This document shows, one piece after another, positions 7,579 through 15,877 of a DNA stretch of 64,000 bases; the stretch's first letter is position 1, and the number at the start of each line of letters is the position of its first letter. The DNA lies in the NCBI GenBank assembly GCA_902778325.1, contig CACYWZ010000003.1, forward strand, positions 1-64,000, given 5' to 3'. This DNA comes from an uncultured Spirochaetaceae bacterium (GTDB lineage: Bacteria; Spirochaetota; Spirochaetia; Treponematales; Treponemataceae). The notes beneath the pieces were generated by a model. The model saw only the letters and a program-made list of their open reading frames with translations, searched no databases and was not told where the DNA came from. The translations under genes were made by a program, and so were the position numbers.

Positions 7579-8550
7579 ATGAGCAACGAAGACAAAGAGT
7601 TTGAGAAAGCGAAGAAAAAAAAGAAACTTGAAGTGAGTAGCGCTGCGGCAAACGCTCGCATCGACGCGTTTTTTTCGGATATTGTGAAAAGGGCGTTTTA
7701 TTGCAACAGGGGAAAGGAGAAAATCACGTTCGGCTTTGACAGAGCCGACGGAACGGTGATCGAAGTTGCGCTTTCGACTGCCTGGTCGAGCGTGTGGATA
7801 GAGACTTTTAGGGATTTGGCAGAAAAACTCATTGCGGGCGCGAGTTTTGATGATGTAAAGATGTTCGACTGCGCGGCGACGCGAATTGATAACGTTGTGC
7901 TTTACACGCGACAAAAAGATGTGCTGAAGCGATGTCAAAGGCGAATTCGAAAAATCCGCATTCCTGACGGCATCACGGTGCTTTCTTCAGAAGCGTTCTC
8001 ATATTGCTATGACCTTGAGAGTGTGTTTATTCCGAAAAGCGTGAAGGACATACACGCGCGCTCTTTTTATCGCTGTAAATCGCTTGCAACGCTTTCGGTG
8101 GACGAGGAAAATCCGTATTTTTGTTCTGTTGGGAACACGCTTTACACGAAAGACAGGCAAAGCCTGATTTTTAGCCCTCCACTTGCAGAACCTATAATAG
8201 TTGACGGCGTGAAGCGGATTCGGAAAAATGCGTTTGCGTACAATTGCAAATTGACTGAGTTGATATTGCCGAAGAGTGTGGAAGTTATCGAGAGTCAGGC
8301 GTTTGAATGTTGCGATTCGCTTTGTAAAATCGAGTTGAATGAGGGGCTGAAGTCAATCGAAATGATGGCGTTTAATTCGTGCCATTTGCTAAAAGAGGTC
8401 GTGATTCCAAGCGGTGTTGAGGTTTTGCACAAAAGCACTTTCTATCTTTGTCCGACTTTGGAGAAAATCACGCTTCGAGGCAACACAATAACGATTGAGC
8501 CGAACGCCTTTTCTGAGTGCAAAAAATATATACAAATTGTAAGAGCATAA
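7579..8550 (+). CDS. leucine-rich-repeat (LRR_5/BspA-like) protein, cytoplasmic
   Basis: 323 residues. The C-terminal two thirds (about 122-320) is a run of LRR_5 repeats of the TpLRR/BspA type, with recurring I-P-x-G/S-V and A-F-x-x-C-x-x-L patterns (for example LPKSVEVIESQAFECCDSL). The N-terminus is charged (EKAKKKKK) and has no signal peptide or lipobox, unlike surface BspA proteins, so a cytoplasmic location is predicted. The stretch at about 20-120 is not recognised. There is no Shine-Dalgarno; a GCCGATAA box resembling the sigma-28 -10 element lies 7 nt before the ATG, but no matching -35 is seen. Function unknown; the fold suggests protein binding. Confidence 0.8.
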   Translation: MSNEDKEFEKAKKKKKLEVSSAAANARIDAFFSDIVKRAFYCNRGKEKITFGFDRADGTVIEVALSTAWSSVWIETFRDLAEKLIAGASFDDVKMFDCAATRIDNVVLYTRQKDVLKRCQRRIRKIRIPDGITVLSSEAFSYCYDLESVFIPKSVKDIHARSFYRCKSLATLSVDEENPYFCSVGNTLYTKDRQSLIFSPPLAEPIIVDGVKRIRKNAFAYNCKLTELILPKSVEVIESQAFECCDSLCKIELNEGLKSIEMMAFNSCHLLKEVVIPSGVEVLHKSTFYLCPTLEKITLRGNTITIEPNAFSECKKYIQIVRA

Positions 8551-8563
8551 TTTTTTAGGCAAC

Positions 8564-8602
8564 AAAAAGAGCCTGCTCCGTAAAGGGACAAGCTCTTTTT
8601 TG
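8564..8602 (+). terminator. terminator after the LRR gene
   Basis: AAAAAGAGC ... GCTCTTTTT stem followed by further T residues. It is directly joined to a dispersed palindromic element, and the same terminator-plus-element unit recurs at 10146-10250. Confidence 0.85.
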
Positions 8603-8611
8603 TCCGTGTCT

Positions 8612-8672
8612 GTCATTCCGAACTTGATTCGGAATCTATAAAACGCAGATGCTGAAACAAGTTCAGCATGAC
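8612..8672. repeat. dispersed two-hairpin element (GTCAT...ATGAC)
   Basis: 61 bp bounded by GTCAT and ATGAC, with hairpin TTCCGAA-CTTGA-TTCGGAA, a middle containing ATCT and AGAT, and hairpin ATGCTGAA-ACAAG-TTCAGCAT. A near-identical 61-bp copy lies at 10190-10250, and other copies at 20.1, 24.5-25.0, 34.8 and 43.5 kb. Confidence 0.85.
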
Positions 8673-8717
8673 GATAGTTTTTCCAGCATAATTTTCAAAT
8701 CACCCTCTCTTCACTTA

Positions 8718-9452
8718 TCAGCTTTTGAACTTCGGAGTCTCGGCAAGCGCTTTTGCAGCATTAAGAGCCTTTCGGGCGTTTTCGTTTGCGCTCCTCACCT
8801 CGCGACTGATTTCTGCGCTGAATCGCGAATACTTGTCCGCGTCAATCGTGGTCATCGCATTGATGTATGGCAAAACCGTGCTGTTCAAGAACTCGCGAAG
8901 CTCCTTTTTCAGAACTGTCGCGCTTTTCGCTCCGCTTACCTCCTGAGAGGCGCTGTTGTTCTGCACTTGAAGAGCCTTGAACGCTTCCTCGTCTGCTGTC
9001 AGCTGTGCAAAATACTCTTTTCCGCAGTGGATTTTTGCCAGAGCGCTTTGCATTTCCGCCGTCGACAAATCCTTTAGCATGCTTTCGATGTGGGCAGATT
9101 CGGTCAAGAGCTTTTCGCCTGTGATTTTGCGACCGTATTTGTTCATTATTTCAAGAACCTTTTTGCCTTCCTCCGCTTCTCCGTCGACAAGAGAAACCAA
9201 AGAAGCCTCGACCACCGTAAAGAAGTTTCGAATCGTCGTATCTCGTTTAGAGTCCGCCTCGTCCATATTGAGTGGGGCTGTAGACTTTTTGATTGCCACG
9301 ATTAAGCCATCTGCTCTTACAGCTAAATCAGAAAAATAGCCATTGAGTTTGTCGTCTTTCAAATCGTCTTTGAAAGACGCATGAACTCTTCCCAAAAGCT
9401 GCGAAACAGTCGCAATTTCTGCGGCAGATAAGATAGCAGCAACCGTATTCAT
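8718..9452 (-). CDS. hypothetical helical protein
   Basis: 244 residues from the ATG at 9452, chosen because TTGGAGGAA lies just upstream. It has no signal peptide, no membrane segment and an even spread of Ala, Leu, Lys and Glu, suggesting an all-alpha cytoplasmic protein (for example EVRSANENARKALNAAKA near the C-terminus). I do not recognise the family. It is a single gene flanked on both sides by repeats, which may mark an accessory locus. Confidence 0.75.
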   Translation of the reverse strand: MNTVAAILSAAEIATVSQLLGRVHASFKDDLKDDKLNGYFSDLAVRADGLIVAIKKSTAPLNMDEADSKRDTTIRNFFTVVEASLVSLVDGEAEEGKKVLEIMNKYGRKITGEKLLTESAHIESMLKDLSTAEMQSALAKIHCGKEYFAQLTADEEAFKALQVQNNSASQEVSGAKSATVLKKELREFLNSTVLPYINAMTTIDADKYSRFSAEISREVRSANENARKALNAAKALAETPKFKS

Positions 9453-9534
9453 TGTGTATTCCTCCAATAAAAGATTAGATACCCACAATTTACCACCAGA
9501 ATGCCCATAATGCAACTAAAAACAAAACTTTTAT

Positions 9535-9739
9535 GAGAAAACACACTTTTTAGCACCTAAATTATGAGTCCGTACGCGAAAACTCTCTTTTTAGCACCTA
9601 AAAAACGAGTCCATGCGCGAAAACTCTCTTTTTAGCACCTAAATTACGAGTCTGCACGCGAAAACTCTCTTTTTAGCACCTAAAAAACAAGTCCACACGC
9701 GAAAACTCACTTTTTAGGAGCCGAATTATGAGTCCATGA
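9535..9739. repeat. tandem array B, 41-bp unit, five copies
   Basis: TAGCACC (or TAGGAGC) recurs at 9551, 9592, 9633, 9674 and 9715, exactly 41 bp apart. The core of units 2 and 4 is the hairpin TTTTTAG-CAC-CTAAAAA (3-nt loop), and the flank (ACGCGAAAACTC) is conserved. Unrelated in sequence to array A but with identical period. From 9740 to 9805 nothing is recognised. Confidence 0.95.
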
Positions 9740-9805
9740 AATTTCAAGTGTGTTCAGTGGAGGTAAGCGTTTTTTTTACAAGTATTTTAGCCCGCCTTGT
9801 GCTGA

Positions 9806-10139
9806 GATAAATCTTTATCTATCGGAGTTATCCGGTGGTATGCTGTTGATAAATACAACTATGACAGTTTTGTTAACGAAGTTAGATTTCAAGTCGGATA
9901 TTTCACAGATGATCCTGTAATTGGATTCATTTTGTATGGGAAAGGAACTGAAGGAGAGATTGCATATTTTTCAAGAGATGGACTTAATTTGCGTTGGGAT
10001 TGGGGAGAACACAAAAACGGAGGGGTACAAATATTCTTTTATAATTGAACCTGATGGAACAGGGCTGTATTACGATTTTGGAGCTTCTACTGATGGGACT
10101 GCAAAGCCTAGAGGTATTTATCAAACTAAGAAGTTTTAA
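9806..10139 (+). pseudogene. broken gene remnant, unknown family
   Basis: An open stretch without a start codon runs from 9806 (KSLSIGVIRWYAVDKYN ...) to about 10020 (RWDWGEHKNGG), and the same protein appears to continue in the next frame (YKYSFIIEPDGTGLYYDFG) to a stop at 10139. A one-base shift near the G-rich stretch about 10018-10025 and loss of the 5' end explain this. Codon use is coding-like in both halves. I do not recognise the family; the C-terminal part looks like a small beta-rich domain. Confidence 0.65.
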
Positions 10140-10145
10140 AACAAA

Positions 10146-10179
10146 GAAGCCCTGCTCAGAAAGAACAAGGCTCTTTTTT
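10146..10179 (+). terminator. weak terminator-like hairpin, second copy
   Basis: An AGCC / GGCT stem followed by TCTTTTTT. It matches the terminator at 8564-8602 in sequence and in its position next to a two-hairpin element, but the stem is poorer. Confidence 0.5.
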
Positions 10180-10189
10180 GTCCGTGACT

Positions 10190-10250
10190 GTCATTCCGAA
10201 CTTGATTCGGAATCTATAAGACATAGATGCTGAAACGAGTTCAGCATGAC
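10190..10250. repeat. dispersed two-hairpin element, near-identical copy
   Basis: 61 bp, GTCAT to ATGAC, differing from the copy at 8612-8672 at a few positions only. It ends about 10 bp before the deoB stop codon. Confidence 0.85.
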
Positions 10251-10259
10251 AGTTGGTCG

Positions 10260-11450
10260 TTAATTAAGTTTGTCGAGGATTGAATAGCCGATTGTGTTTT
10301 CTGGCATCTTCAAGCCGAAATTGTCGAGGATTGTCGCGCCGATAACCGCGAATGTGTCAGTTTCTTCAAGCGCGCCGTTTCCCGTGAACTTCGGAGAATA
10401 AGCGATGAGCGGCACTTTCTCGCGTGTGTGGTCTGTGCCGTGGAAAGTCGGGTCGTTGCCGTGGTCTGCTGTAATCAAAAGCAAATCGTCCTCGCGCAAC
10501 ACCTTCAAAAGCTCGCCGAGTTTTACGTCGAACTTTTCGATTTCCTTTGCATATCCTTCAACATTGCGTCTGTGTCCCCAAAGCGCGTCAAAATCAACAA
10601 GGTTAACAAAACAAAGTCCGTCGAAGTCGCGCTGTGCCACTTCAATCGTCTGTTCCATGCCGTTCACAGAAGATTCTGAGTGTATCGCCTCTGTAACGCC
10701 TTCGCCGACGAAAATGTCGTTGATTTTGCCGATGGAAATCATATCCTTGCCCGCGTCTTTCAAAACATTGAGCGCAGTACGACCGAACGGCTTCACAGCG
10801 TAATCGTGGCGGTTTGCGGTGCGCTTGAACTCACCCTTTTTCTTTCCTACATAAGGACGAGCGATGACGCGACCAACTTTCCATTCGTCTTTCATCGTGA
10901 TTTCGCGCGCGATTTCGCAACAACGATAAAGCTCATCGAGTCCGAAAGTCTCCTCGTTACCACAAATCTGCAAAACGCTATCAGCCGAAGTGTAGACAAT
11001 CATGTGTCCCGTCGCGATTTCCTCTTCGGCGAGTTCGTCGAGAATGACCGTGCCTGAAGAACTCTTGTTGCCAATGACTTTGTGTCCTGTGCGCTTTTCA
11101 AGCTCGGCGATGAGCTCAGGCGGAAAACCTGTGTCGGTGAATGTAACAAAAGGCTTTGTTGTGTGCAAGCCCATCATTTCCCAGTGTCCCGTCATGGTGT
11201 CTTTGCCCACGCTCTTTTCGCGAAGTGAGCCATAATAGCCAAGTGGCTTTTCGATAGCAGGAACTTGCTTGAGCTTTTTCAAATTCGCCATACCGAGTTT
11301 CTGCAAGTTCGGGATTGTGAACGTGTCCATTCTCTCGCTGATGTGTCCGAGTGTATCACTTCCCACGTCGTTATAATCCGCTGCGTCTGGCTCTTCGCCA
11401 ATGCCGAGAGAGTCCATTACGATACAAAATATTCTTTTGAATTTAGCCAT
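10260..11450 (-). CDS. deoB: phosphopentomutase
   Basis: 396 residues, the normal DeoB length. It interconverts (deoxy)ribose 1-phosphate and 5-phosphate, linking nucleoside phosphorylase and DeoC. The alkaline-phosphatase-superfamily metal site is visible: Asp13 in [15 protein letters not shown] near the N-terminus and DHGNDP (329-334) with HGTDHTRE (337-344) near the C-terminus. Last gene of the udp-deoC-cdd-deoB operon, 9 nt after cdd. Confidence 0.97.
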   Translation of the reverse strand: MAKFKRIFCIVMDSLGIGEEPDAADYNDVGSDTLGHISERMDTFTIPNLQKLGMANLKKLKQVPAIEKPLGYYGSLREKSVGKDTMTGHWEMMGLHTTKPFVTFTDTGFPPELIAELEKRTGHKVIGNKSSSGTVILDELAEEEIATGHMIVYTSADSVLQICGNEETFGLDELYRCCEIAREITMKDEWKVGRVIARPYVGKKKGEFKRTANRHDYAVKPFGRTALNVLKDAGKDMISIGKINDIFVGEGVTEAIHSESSVNGMEQTIEVAQRDFDGLCFVNLVDFDALWGHRRNVEGYAKEIEKFDVKLGELLKVLREDDLLLITADHGNDPTFHGTDHTREKVPLIAYSPKFTGNGALEETDTFAVIGATILDNFGLKMPENTIGYSILDKLN

Positions 11451-11459
11451 TCTGTCTCC

Positions 11460-11891
11460 TTATGCCAAAGATTTTGGGCCAAAGCCGTCGGGCAAAACCT
11501 CTTTGAGAGTCTTCGCATAATACTCAGTTTTGCTTTTTGCCACAATAACGATGAATGTTTCGGGGTCACAAAACTCCATCATCGCCTGTCTGCAAACGCC
11601 ACATGGTGCGCAAAAATCCACCACATTACCTTCGTTTCCGCCAACAATCGCAATCGCCTTGAAGTTCTTTGCGCCCTCGCTCACCGCCTTGAAAAAAGCC
11701 GTGCGTTCTGCGCAGTTCGTAACGCCATAAGACGCATTTTCGATGTTGCAGCCACCCCAGATTTTTCCGTCAGCATCGAGCAATCCCGCGCCAACTTTCC
11801 AGTGAGAATACGGCGTATAGGCAAAACCGAGCATCTTGAACGCCTTGTCAATCAATTCGCTAACAGGAATTCCTGTCAAATCTGCACTCAC
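11460..11891 (-). CDS. cdd: cytidine deaminase
   Basis: 143 residues, homotetrameric-type Cdd. It deaminates (deoxy)cytidine to (deoxy)uridine using zinc; the ligand and proton-shuttle motifs TNCAERTA and [11 protein letters not shown] are both present. Its start overlaps the deoC stop by 4 nt, indicating coupling. In the operon it feeds uridine or deoxyuridine to the phosphorylase. Confidence 0.96.
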   Translation of the reverse strand: MSADLTGIPVSELIDKAFKMLGFAYTPYSHWKVGAGLLDADGKIWGGCNIENASYGVTNCAERTAFFKAVSEGAKNFKAIAIVGGNEGNVVDFCAPCGVCRQAMMEFCDPETFIVIVAKSKTEYYAKTLKEVLPDGFGPKSLA

Positions 11892-12547
11892 TTTATGCCT
11901 TGCTCCTTTGCGATTTTGACAATGCGGCTTGTTCCAAGTCTTGTCGCTCCAAGCTCAAGGAACTTCTTTGCATCGTCGAATGATGAAATACCGCCAGCAG
12001 CCTTGACCTGCACAGCTTTGATTGAGTTCTCTCTCATCAGCTTCACGTCGTCAAAAGTTGCGCCCGCTGTTGAAAAGCCCGTGCTTGTCTTGATGAAATC
12101 CGCGCCAGAACGGTTCACAAGGTCACACATCTTTTTCTTTTCGTCATCTGTCAAAAGACAAGTTTCGATGATAACTTTGAGGATTTTGCGACCACAAGCC
12201 TTTTTAATAGCCTTGATTTCGTTCAAAACGTAGTTGTATTCCTTCGCTTTGAGCATACCGATATTGATAACCATATCGATTTCACTTGCGCCGTTTTTGA
12301 TAGCGTCTTTCGTTTCAAAGACTTTTGCTGCTGTTGTCATATTTCCGTTTGGGAAACCGATAACTGTGCAAACCTTGATTTTGCCCTGCATATACTTTGC
12401 AGCCTTTTTCACATAGCACGGCGGAATACAAACAGAGGCTGTTTTGTATGTCATTGCGTCGTCGCAAATCTTCTTGATGTCTTCCCATGTTGCTTCCTGC
12501 TTGAGCAATGTGTGGTCAACGTACTGAAAAACTTCATTGTCGTTCAT
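11888..12547 (-). CDS. deoC: deoxyribose-phosphate aldolase
   Basis: 219 residues, TIM-barrel class I aldolase splitting deoxyribose 5-phosphate into glyceraldehyde 3-phosphate and acetaldehyde. The Schiff-base lysine lies in [10 protein letters not shown], and KVIIETCLL is the other hallmark. It lies between udp and cdd, completing a route from deoxyribonucleosides to glycolysis. Confidence 0.97.
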   Translation of the reverse strand: MNDNEVFQYVDHTLLKQEATWEDIKKICDDAMTYKTASVCIPPCYVKKAAKYMQGKIKVCTVIGFPNGNMTTAAKVFETKDAIKNGASEIDMVINIGMLKAKEYNYVLNEIKAIKKACGRKILKVIIETCLLTDDEKKKMCDLVNRSGADFIKTSTGFSTAGATFDDVKLMRENSIKAVQVKAAGGISSFDDAKKFLELGATRLGTSRIVKIAKEQGIK

Positions 12548-12553
12548 AATCTT

Positions 12554-13339
12554 TTACCTTCCTTGTTCTTTATCTTGTTTGATTAAGATTCTCAATGCTT
12601 CAATAGCTGTTCTGATAGCCGCGTCTGTGTCGTGAGCTACAGGATTGTCTAAGCCTTTCGCCGCGCGTTCCTGATTTGCCATAACCAAGAAAACAGAACC
12701 GCAGCGAACGCGCAAGAACTGCGACACGATAAATAAAGCCGCGCTTTCCATTTCAGACGCCAAACAGCCCATTCTAAGCCAAGCCTGCCACTTGTCCAAA
12801 AGTTCATAGCTCACAGGCTTAATTTCTGGTGAATGTTGACCATAGAAAGAGTCTTTGCACTGCACCACGCCACGATGAGATTTCAAGCCAAGCTTTTTCG
12901 TAGCTTCGCTTAATGCGTTCACAATATCGATGTCTGCAACAGCAGGATACTCAATCGGCGCATACTCTTTGCTTGTGCCTTCCATACGGATTGCGCCTGT
13001 TGCAATAACCATATCGCCGCCCATTACGTCGAGCTGCATTCCGCCACAAGTTCCAACACGAACAAAAGTATCCGCTCCGCATTTTACCAGCTCTTCAATA
13101 GCGATTGACGCGCTAGGACCGCCGATACCCGTTGAAGTTACACTAACAGGAACGCCGTCTAGTGTACCAGTGTATGTAACATACTCGCGGTTGTCTGCCA
13201 CAAACTTCGGATTCTCAAAATAGGCCGCTATTTTCTCACAGCGTTTTGGATCTCCTGGAAGAATGACATATCGTCCAACTTCACCCTTTCCAACTTGAAT
13301 ATGATACTGCTTGCTTTGGTCTTCTGAATAGTTAATCAT
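12554..13339 (-). CDS. udp: uridine phosphorylase
   Basis: 261 residues of the NP-I phosphorylase family. Phosphate and ribose contacts are in LPGDPKRCE and [16 protein letters not shown]; the EMESAALF block and the Gln/Arg base-contact region ([12 protein letters not shown]) favour uridine phosphorylase over a purine enzyme. First gene of the operon, with a TGGAG ribosome site. Only 94 nt separate it from cheY, filled mostly by the cheY terminator, and I see no convincing promoter of its own, so partial read-through from the che operon is possible. Confidence 0.93.
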   Translation of the reverse strand: MINYSEDQSKQYHIQVGKGEVGRYVILPGDPKRCEKIAAYFENPKFVADNREYVTYTGTLDGVPVSVTSTGIGGPSASIAIEELVKCGADTFVRVGTCGGMQLDVMGGDMVIATGAIRMEGTSKEYAPIEYPAVADIDIVNALSEATKKLGLKSHRGVVQCKDSFYGQHSPEIKPVSYELLDKWQAWLRMGCLASEMESAALFIVSQFLRVRCGSVFLVMANQERAAKGLDNPVAHDTDAAIRTAIEALRILIKQDKEQGR

Positions 13340-13366
13340 AAAAACTCCATAAAAGTTTTAGCACCG

Positions 13367-13416
13367 ACAAAAAAAGCTCTTCACCGAAAGCGAACAAAAG
13401 CAATCAGGAAGAGCTT
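13367..13416 (-). terminator. terminator of the che operon
   Basis: Stem GAAGAGCTT / AAGCTCTTC (13408-13416 with 13374-13382) followed on the minus strand by a run of T residues. Confidence 0.88.
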
Positions 13417-13433
13417 CACAGAAGTAGCAAAAA

Positions 13434-13868
13434 CTACTTCAATGATGCACCAATGCGCTCCAAAACCTTCTTGCGGTCAAGAGGCTTAACGATGTAATTC
13501 TTTGCTCCTGTAAGAAGAGATTTCTTAACAAGCTCTTCCTTACCCAAAGCACTAACCATTACAACGTGTGCATTCTTGTCAAATGCCACAATCTGTTCCA
13601 ATGCTGTAATGCCGTCCATACGCGGCATTGTAATATCCATCGTAACGAGGTCTACATTTGGATAAAGTTCCTTGTACTTATCCAAACCCTCTTTGCCGTC
13701 ACCTGCGGTTGCTACAACCTCGTAACCTTCACTTGTCAAAATCTGACCAAGCTGTTTTGCAACGAACATTGAATCGTCAACAATCAAGACTTTGACTTTT
13801 GTACCGTCATCTTTGATGCCTTCTGGCGGACGCTCGTTAATTGATGGAAAATCCTGCTTAGTTTTCAT
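13434..13868 (-). CDS. cheY: chemotaxis response regulator CheY
   Basis: 144 residues: a short N-terminal extension (1-24) and one receiver domain. The acid pair Asp31-Asp32, phospho-acceptor Asp78 (in VTMDITMPRMDG), Ser106 and Lys128 are all in place. Phosphorylated by CheA, it acts on the flagellar switch. Last gene of the che operon, after cheX, the phosphatase expected to switch it off. Confidence 0.96.
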   Translation of the reverse strand: MKTKQDFPSINERPPEGIKDDGTKVKVLIVDDSMFVAKQLGQILTSEGYEVVATAGDGKEGLDKYKELYPNVDLVTMDITMPRMDGITALEQIVAFDKNAHVVMVSALGKEELVKKSLLTGAKNYIVKPLDRKKVLERIGASLK

Positions 13869-13886
13869 ATTATATAACTCCTCCAG

Positions 13887-14378
13887 TTAGTTACGCTCAC
13901 GGATTGCAACATTGACCTCGATTTTACCACAATCAGTGATAAGAGGTACAATCAATGCTTCCACATTATCCTCTGCGCCAGGGTTTTTCCCAAGAGCAGC
14001 GATTTCCATTTTCTCACCAACAAACAATGTAGGTGGTGTAACATCAAACTGGAATCCTAACTCATGCAACTTTGTTACAGCCTGAGCTGTAATCATGTTT
14101 GCAAGCTCACTGATTGTTGCCTTTGCGAGGTCATCAAACTCAGGAAGCTCTTCAAAATTCATTCTGGACGCAACTTTTAGTGCTGTATCAAAAGTCATAT
14201 CAAACAAAACACGACCTTCAACAGCACCTGCCAAACCAACCAATGCTGCAACTCCCATCACAGGCATTGCAGTTGACTTCAAATACAAGTCACCTCTTTG
14301 TACATCTGCGCCGCTGAGAACTTCTTTCAGAACTCTGTAAGAACATTCAACAAAAGGGTTGATATACTCTACTCTCAT
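13887..14378 (-). CDS. cheX: CheY-P phosphatase CheX
   Basis: 163 residues, CheC/CheX/FliY fold. The single phosphatase motif E-x-x-N is Glu91/Asn94 in ATISELANMITAQA, as in other CheX proteins, which carry one motif where CheC carries two. Lies 18 nt upstream of cheY. Spirochaetes use CheX rather than CheZ to dephosphorylate CheY-P. Confidence 0.95.
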   Translation of the reverse strand: MRVEYINPFVECSYRVLKEVLSGADVQRGDLYLKSTAMPVMGVAALVGLAGAVEGRVLFDMTFDTALKVASRMNFEELPEFDDLAKATISELANMITAQAVTKLHELGFQFDVTPPTLFVGEKMEIAALGKNPGAEDNVEALIVPLITDCGKIEVNVAIRERN

Positions 14379-14422
14379 TTACCTTCTCCTGTATTGCTTG
14401 TACATCGACAACATAAATTCCA

Positions 14423-15862
14423 CTATTGTTTGCTGAAAGTTACTACTGAACCTGTATTATTTTCAGTCCACTTATCACGTCCTGCAAGGGACTCATTATC
14501 ACCCAGCACAACAATACCATTGCCCTTAATTTTTTCTCCAAAATCCGCAATAAGTTTGTTTTGAGACTCAAGCGGCAAAAAGGAAACTATATCTCGAGCA
14601 AATATAATATCAACAACTGGAAGAGCATTCGTATTAACACAATCGTGGTACTCAAACAAAATCATGTCTTTAATGCTCTTATCAAAAGTGGTTTCACCGT
14701 TTACAGTTTTTGTCGTATACGAAGAATACCAATCTGAAGCGACATTTGCTGGAATATTAAGCAACGGTGCATTTGAAACGCTCAGCAAATCAATATCATG
14801 ACCATATATGCGAATTCTTGCATTAGGATAACGCTTTTTCAATAAACACGCAAGAGAATAAGCTTCGTAACCTTTTCCGCAGCCTGGGTTCCATACAGAA
14901 ATCTGTTTTGCAGAATTCTCAGGTAATGCTTTATACACAGCATCCGCATATTCTTTTGTCCACCAAGTTCCATTGCAACGCGAATAGAATGGTTTCATAA
15001 ATGCATCTGTTTCAGTTTCATTCTGAAGCTGTGTTTTTCCAGCACCTTTCTCCTGTTCCCACTCTTCGAAACGTTTTTCAGCCCATTTGTCATTTACTGA
15101 ACTTACATTAAATTTTCGGAAACTCTTTAAACTTTCACAAACGAATTTAAAGTTTATATCATCTTTTTTCGAAACTTTTTCATTCTCTGCTACTGGTTCT
15201 GCAGATTGCTGAGATGTTTCATTAGTTTGTGTGTTTGAAGGTGCAGATGTTATTTCTGGCTGTGCATTTACAGCATGTGAAACAGCTCTGACATCCATTT
15301 TTGGAGTTTCTTTATCGTCTTCTTCTGCATGGTCCCCAAAAATGCGATCAATATCAAGAAGAATGTACAGACGATTATTGCTTTCTACAACACCATAAAT
15401 ATAAGCAATATTGATATCGCCAAATAGAGGGTGAGGAGGTTGTATTGTACTTTTTTGAATACCAACAACCTTATCAATTGCATCTACAACAATACCAAAT
15501 GTTCTTTCTTCGATTGTTACAATCAAAACATTTTCAAGGACATTTGGGTTTCGCTCTGGTACTTCAATATTAAAGAACAGTCGCAAATCAATAATTGGAA
15601 TAATATCACCACGAAGGTTATATACTCCCAATACAAAAGGCATTGTATTAGGGACATATGTAAAATGTCCTGCCTTTGCGATTTCCTTAACTTTCATAAT
15701 ATCGATGGCATAATCTTTATCTGCGAGAGAGAACGTAACCATCTTGTAATCAATAACGCTAAGTTGCTCTTTTGAAGCGTTAATCTGCTCTGAAGTCAAC
15801 TGAGCGGTATCGGTCTGATTAACTCCTGTATTTTGGAGTGCTTCAGTATTTTCCTGTTCCAT
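14423..15862 (-). CDS. cheW: CheW fused to a CheR-like domain
   Basis: 479 residues. Residues about 35-180 are a CheW coupling domain (FALGVYNLRGDIIPIIDLR is typical). A Ser/Thr/Glu-rich linker (about 185-235) leads to a C-terminal CheR-like methyltransferase domain. In that domain the SAM-binding loop reads WNPGCGKGYEAYSLA where active CheR proteins have the W-S-x-x-C-S-x-G-E-E-x-Y-S type, and IIFARDIVSFLP stands for the usual C-R-N motif. Fusions of this kind are known from Treponema, where they are reported in chemoreceptor arrays. The changed motifs suggest a structural rather than catalytic role, but SAM binding is not excluded. Confidence 0.92.
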   Translation of the reverse strand: MEQENTEALQNTGVNQTDTAQLTSEQINASKEQLSVIDYKMVTFSLADKDYAIDIMKVKEIAKAGHFTYVPNTMPFVLGVYNLRGDIIPIIDLRLFFNIEVPERNPNVLENVLIVTIEERTFGIVVDAIDKVVGIQKSTIQPPHPLFGDINIAYIYGVVESNNRLYILLDIDRIFGDHAEEDDKETPKMDVRAVSHAVNAQPEITSAPSNTQTNETSQQSAEPVAENEKVSKKDDINFKFVCESLKSFRKFNVSSVNDKWAEKRFEEWEQEKGAGKTQLQNETETDAFMKPFYSRCNGTWWTKEYADAVYKALPENSAKQISVWNPGCGKGYEAYSLACLLKKRYPNARIRIYGHDIDLLSVSNAPLLNIPANVASDWYSSYTTKTVNGETTFDKSIKDMILFEYHDCVNTNALPVVDIIFARDIVSFLPLESQNKLIADFGEKIKGNGIVVLGDNESLAGRDKWTENNTGSVVTFSKQ

Positions 15863-15877
15863 TCTAACTCCCTCTTA

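Noticed and set aside
11265-12233. Long plus-strand frame opposite cdd and deoC
   Set aside because: The minus strand encodes two clear enzymes here; the plus frame has no recognisable domain or start signal.
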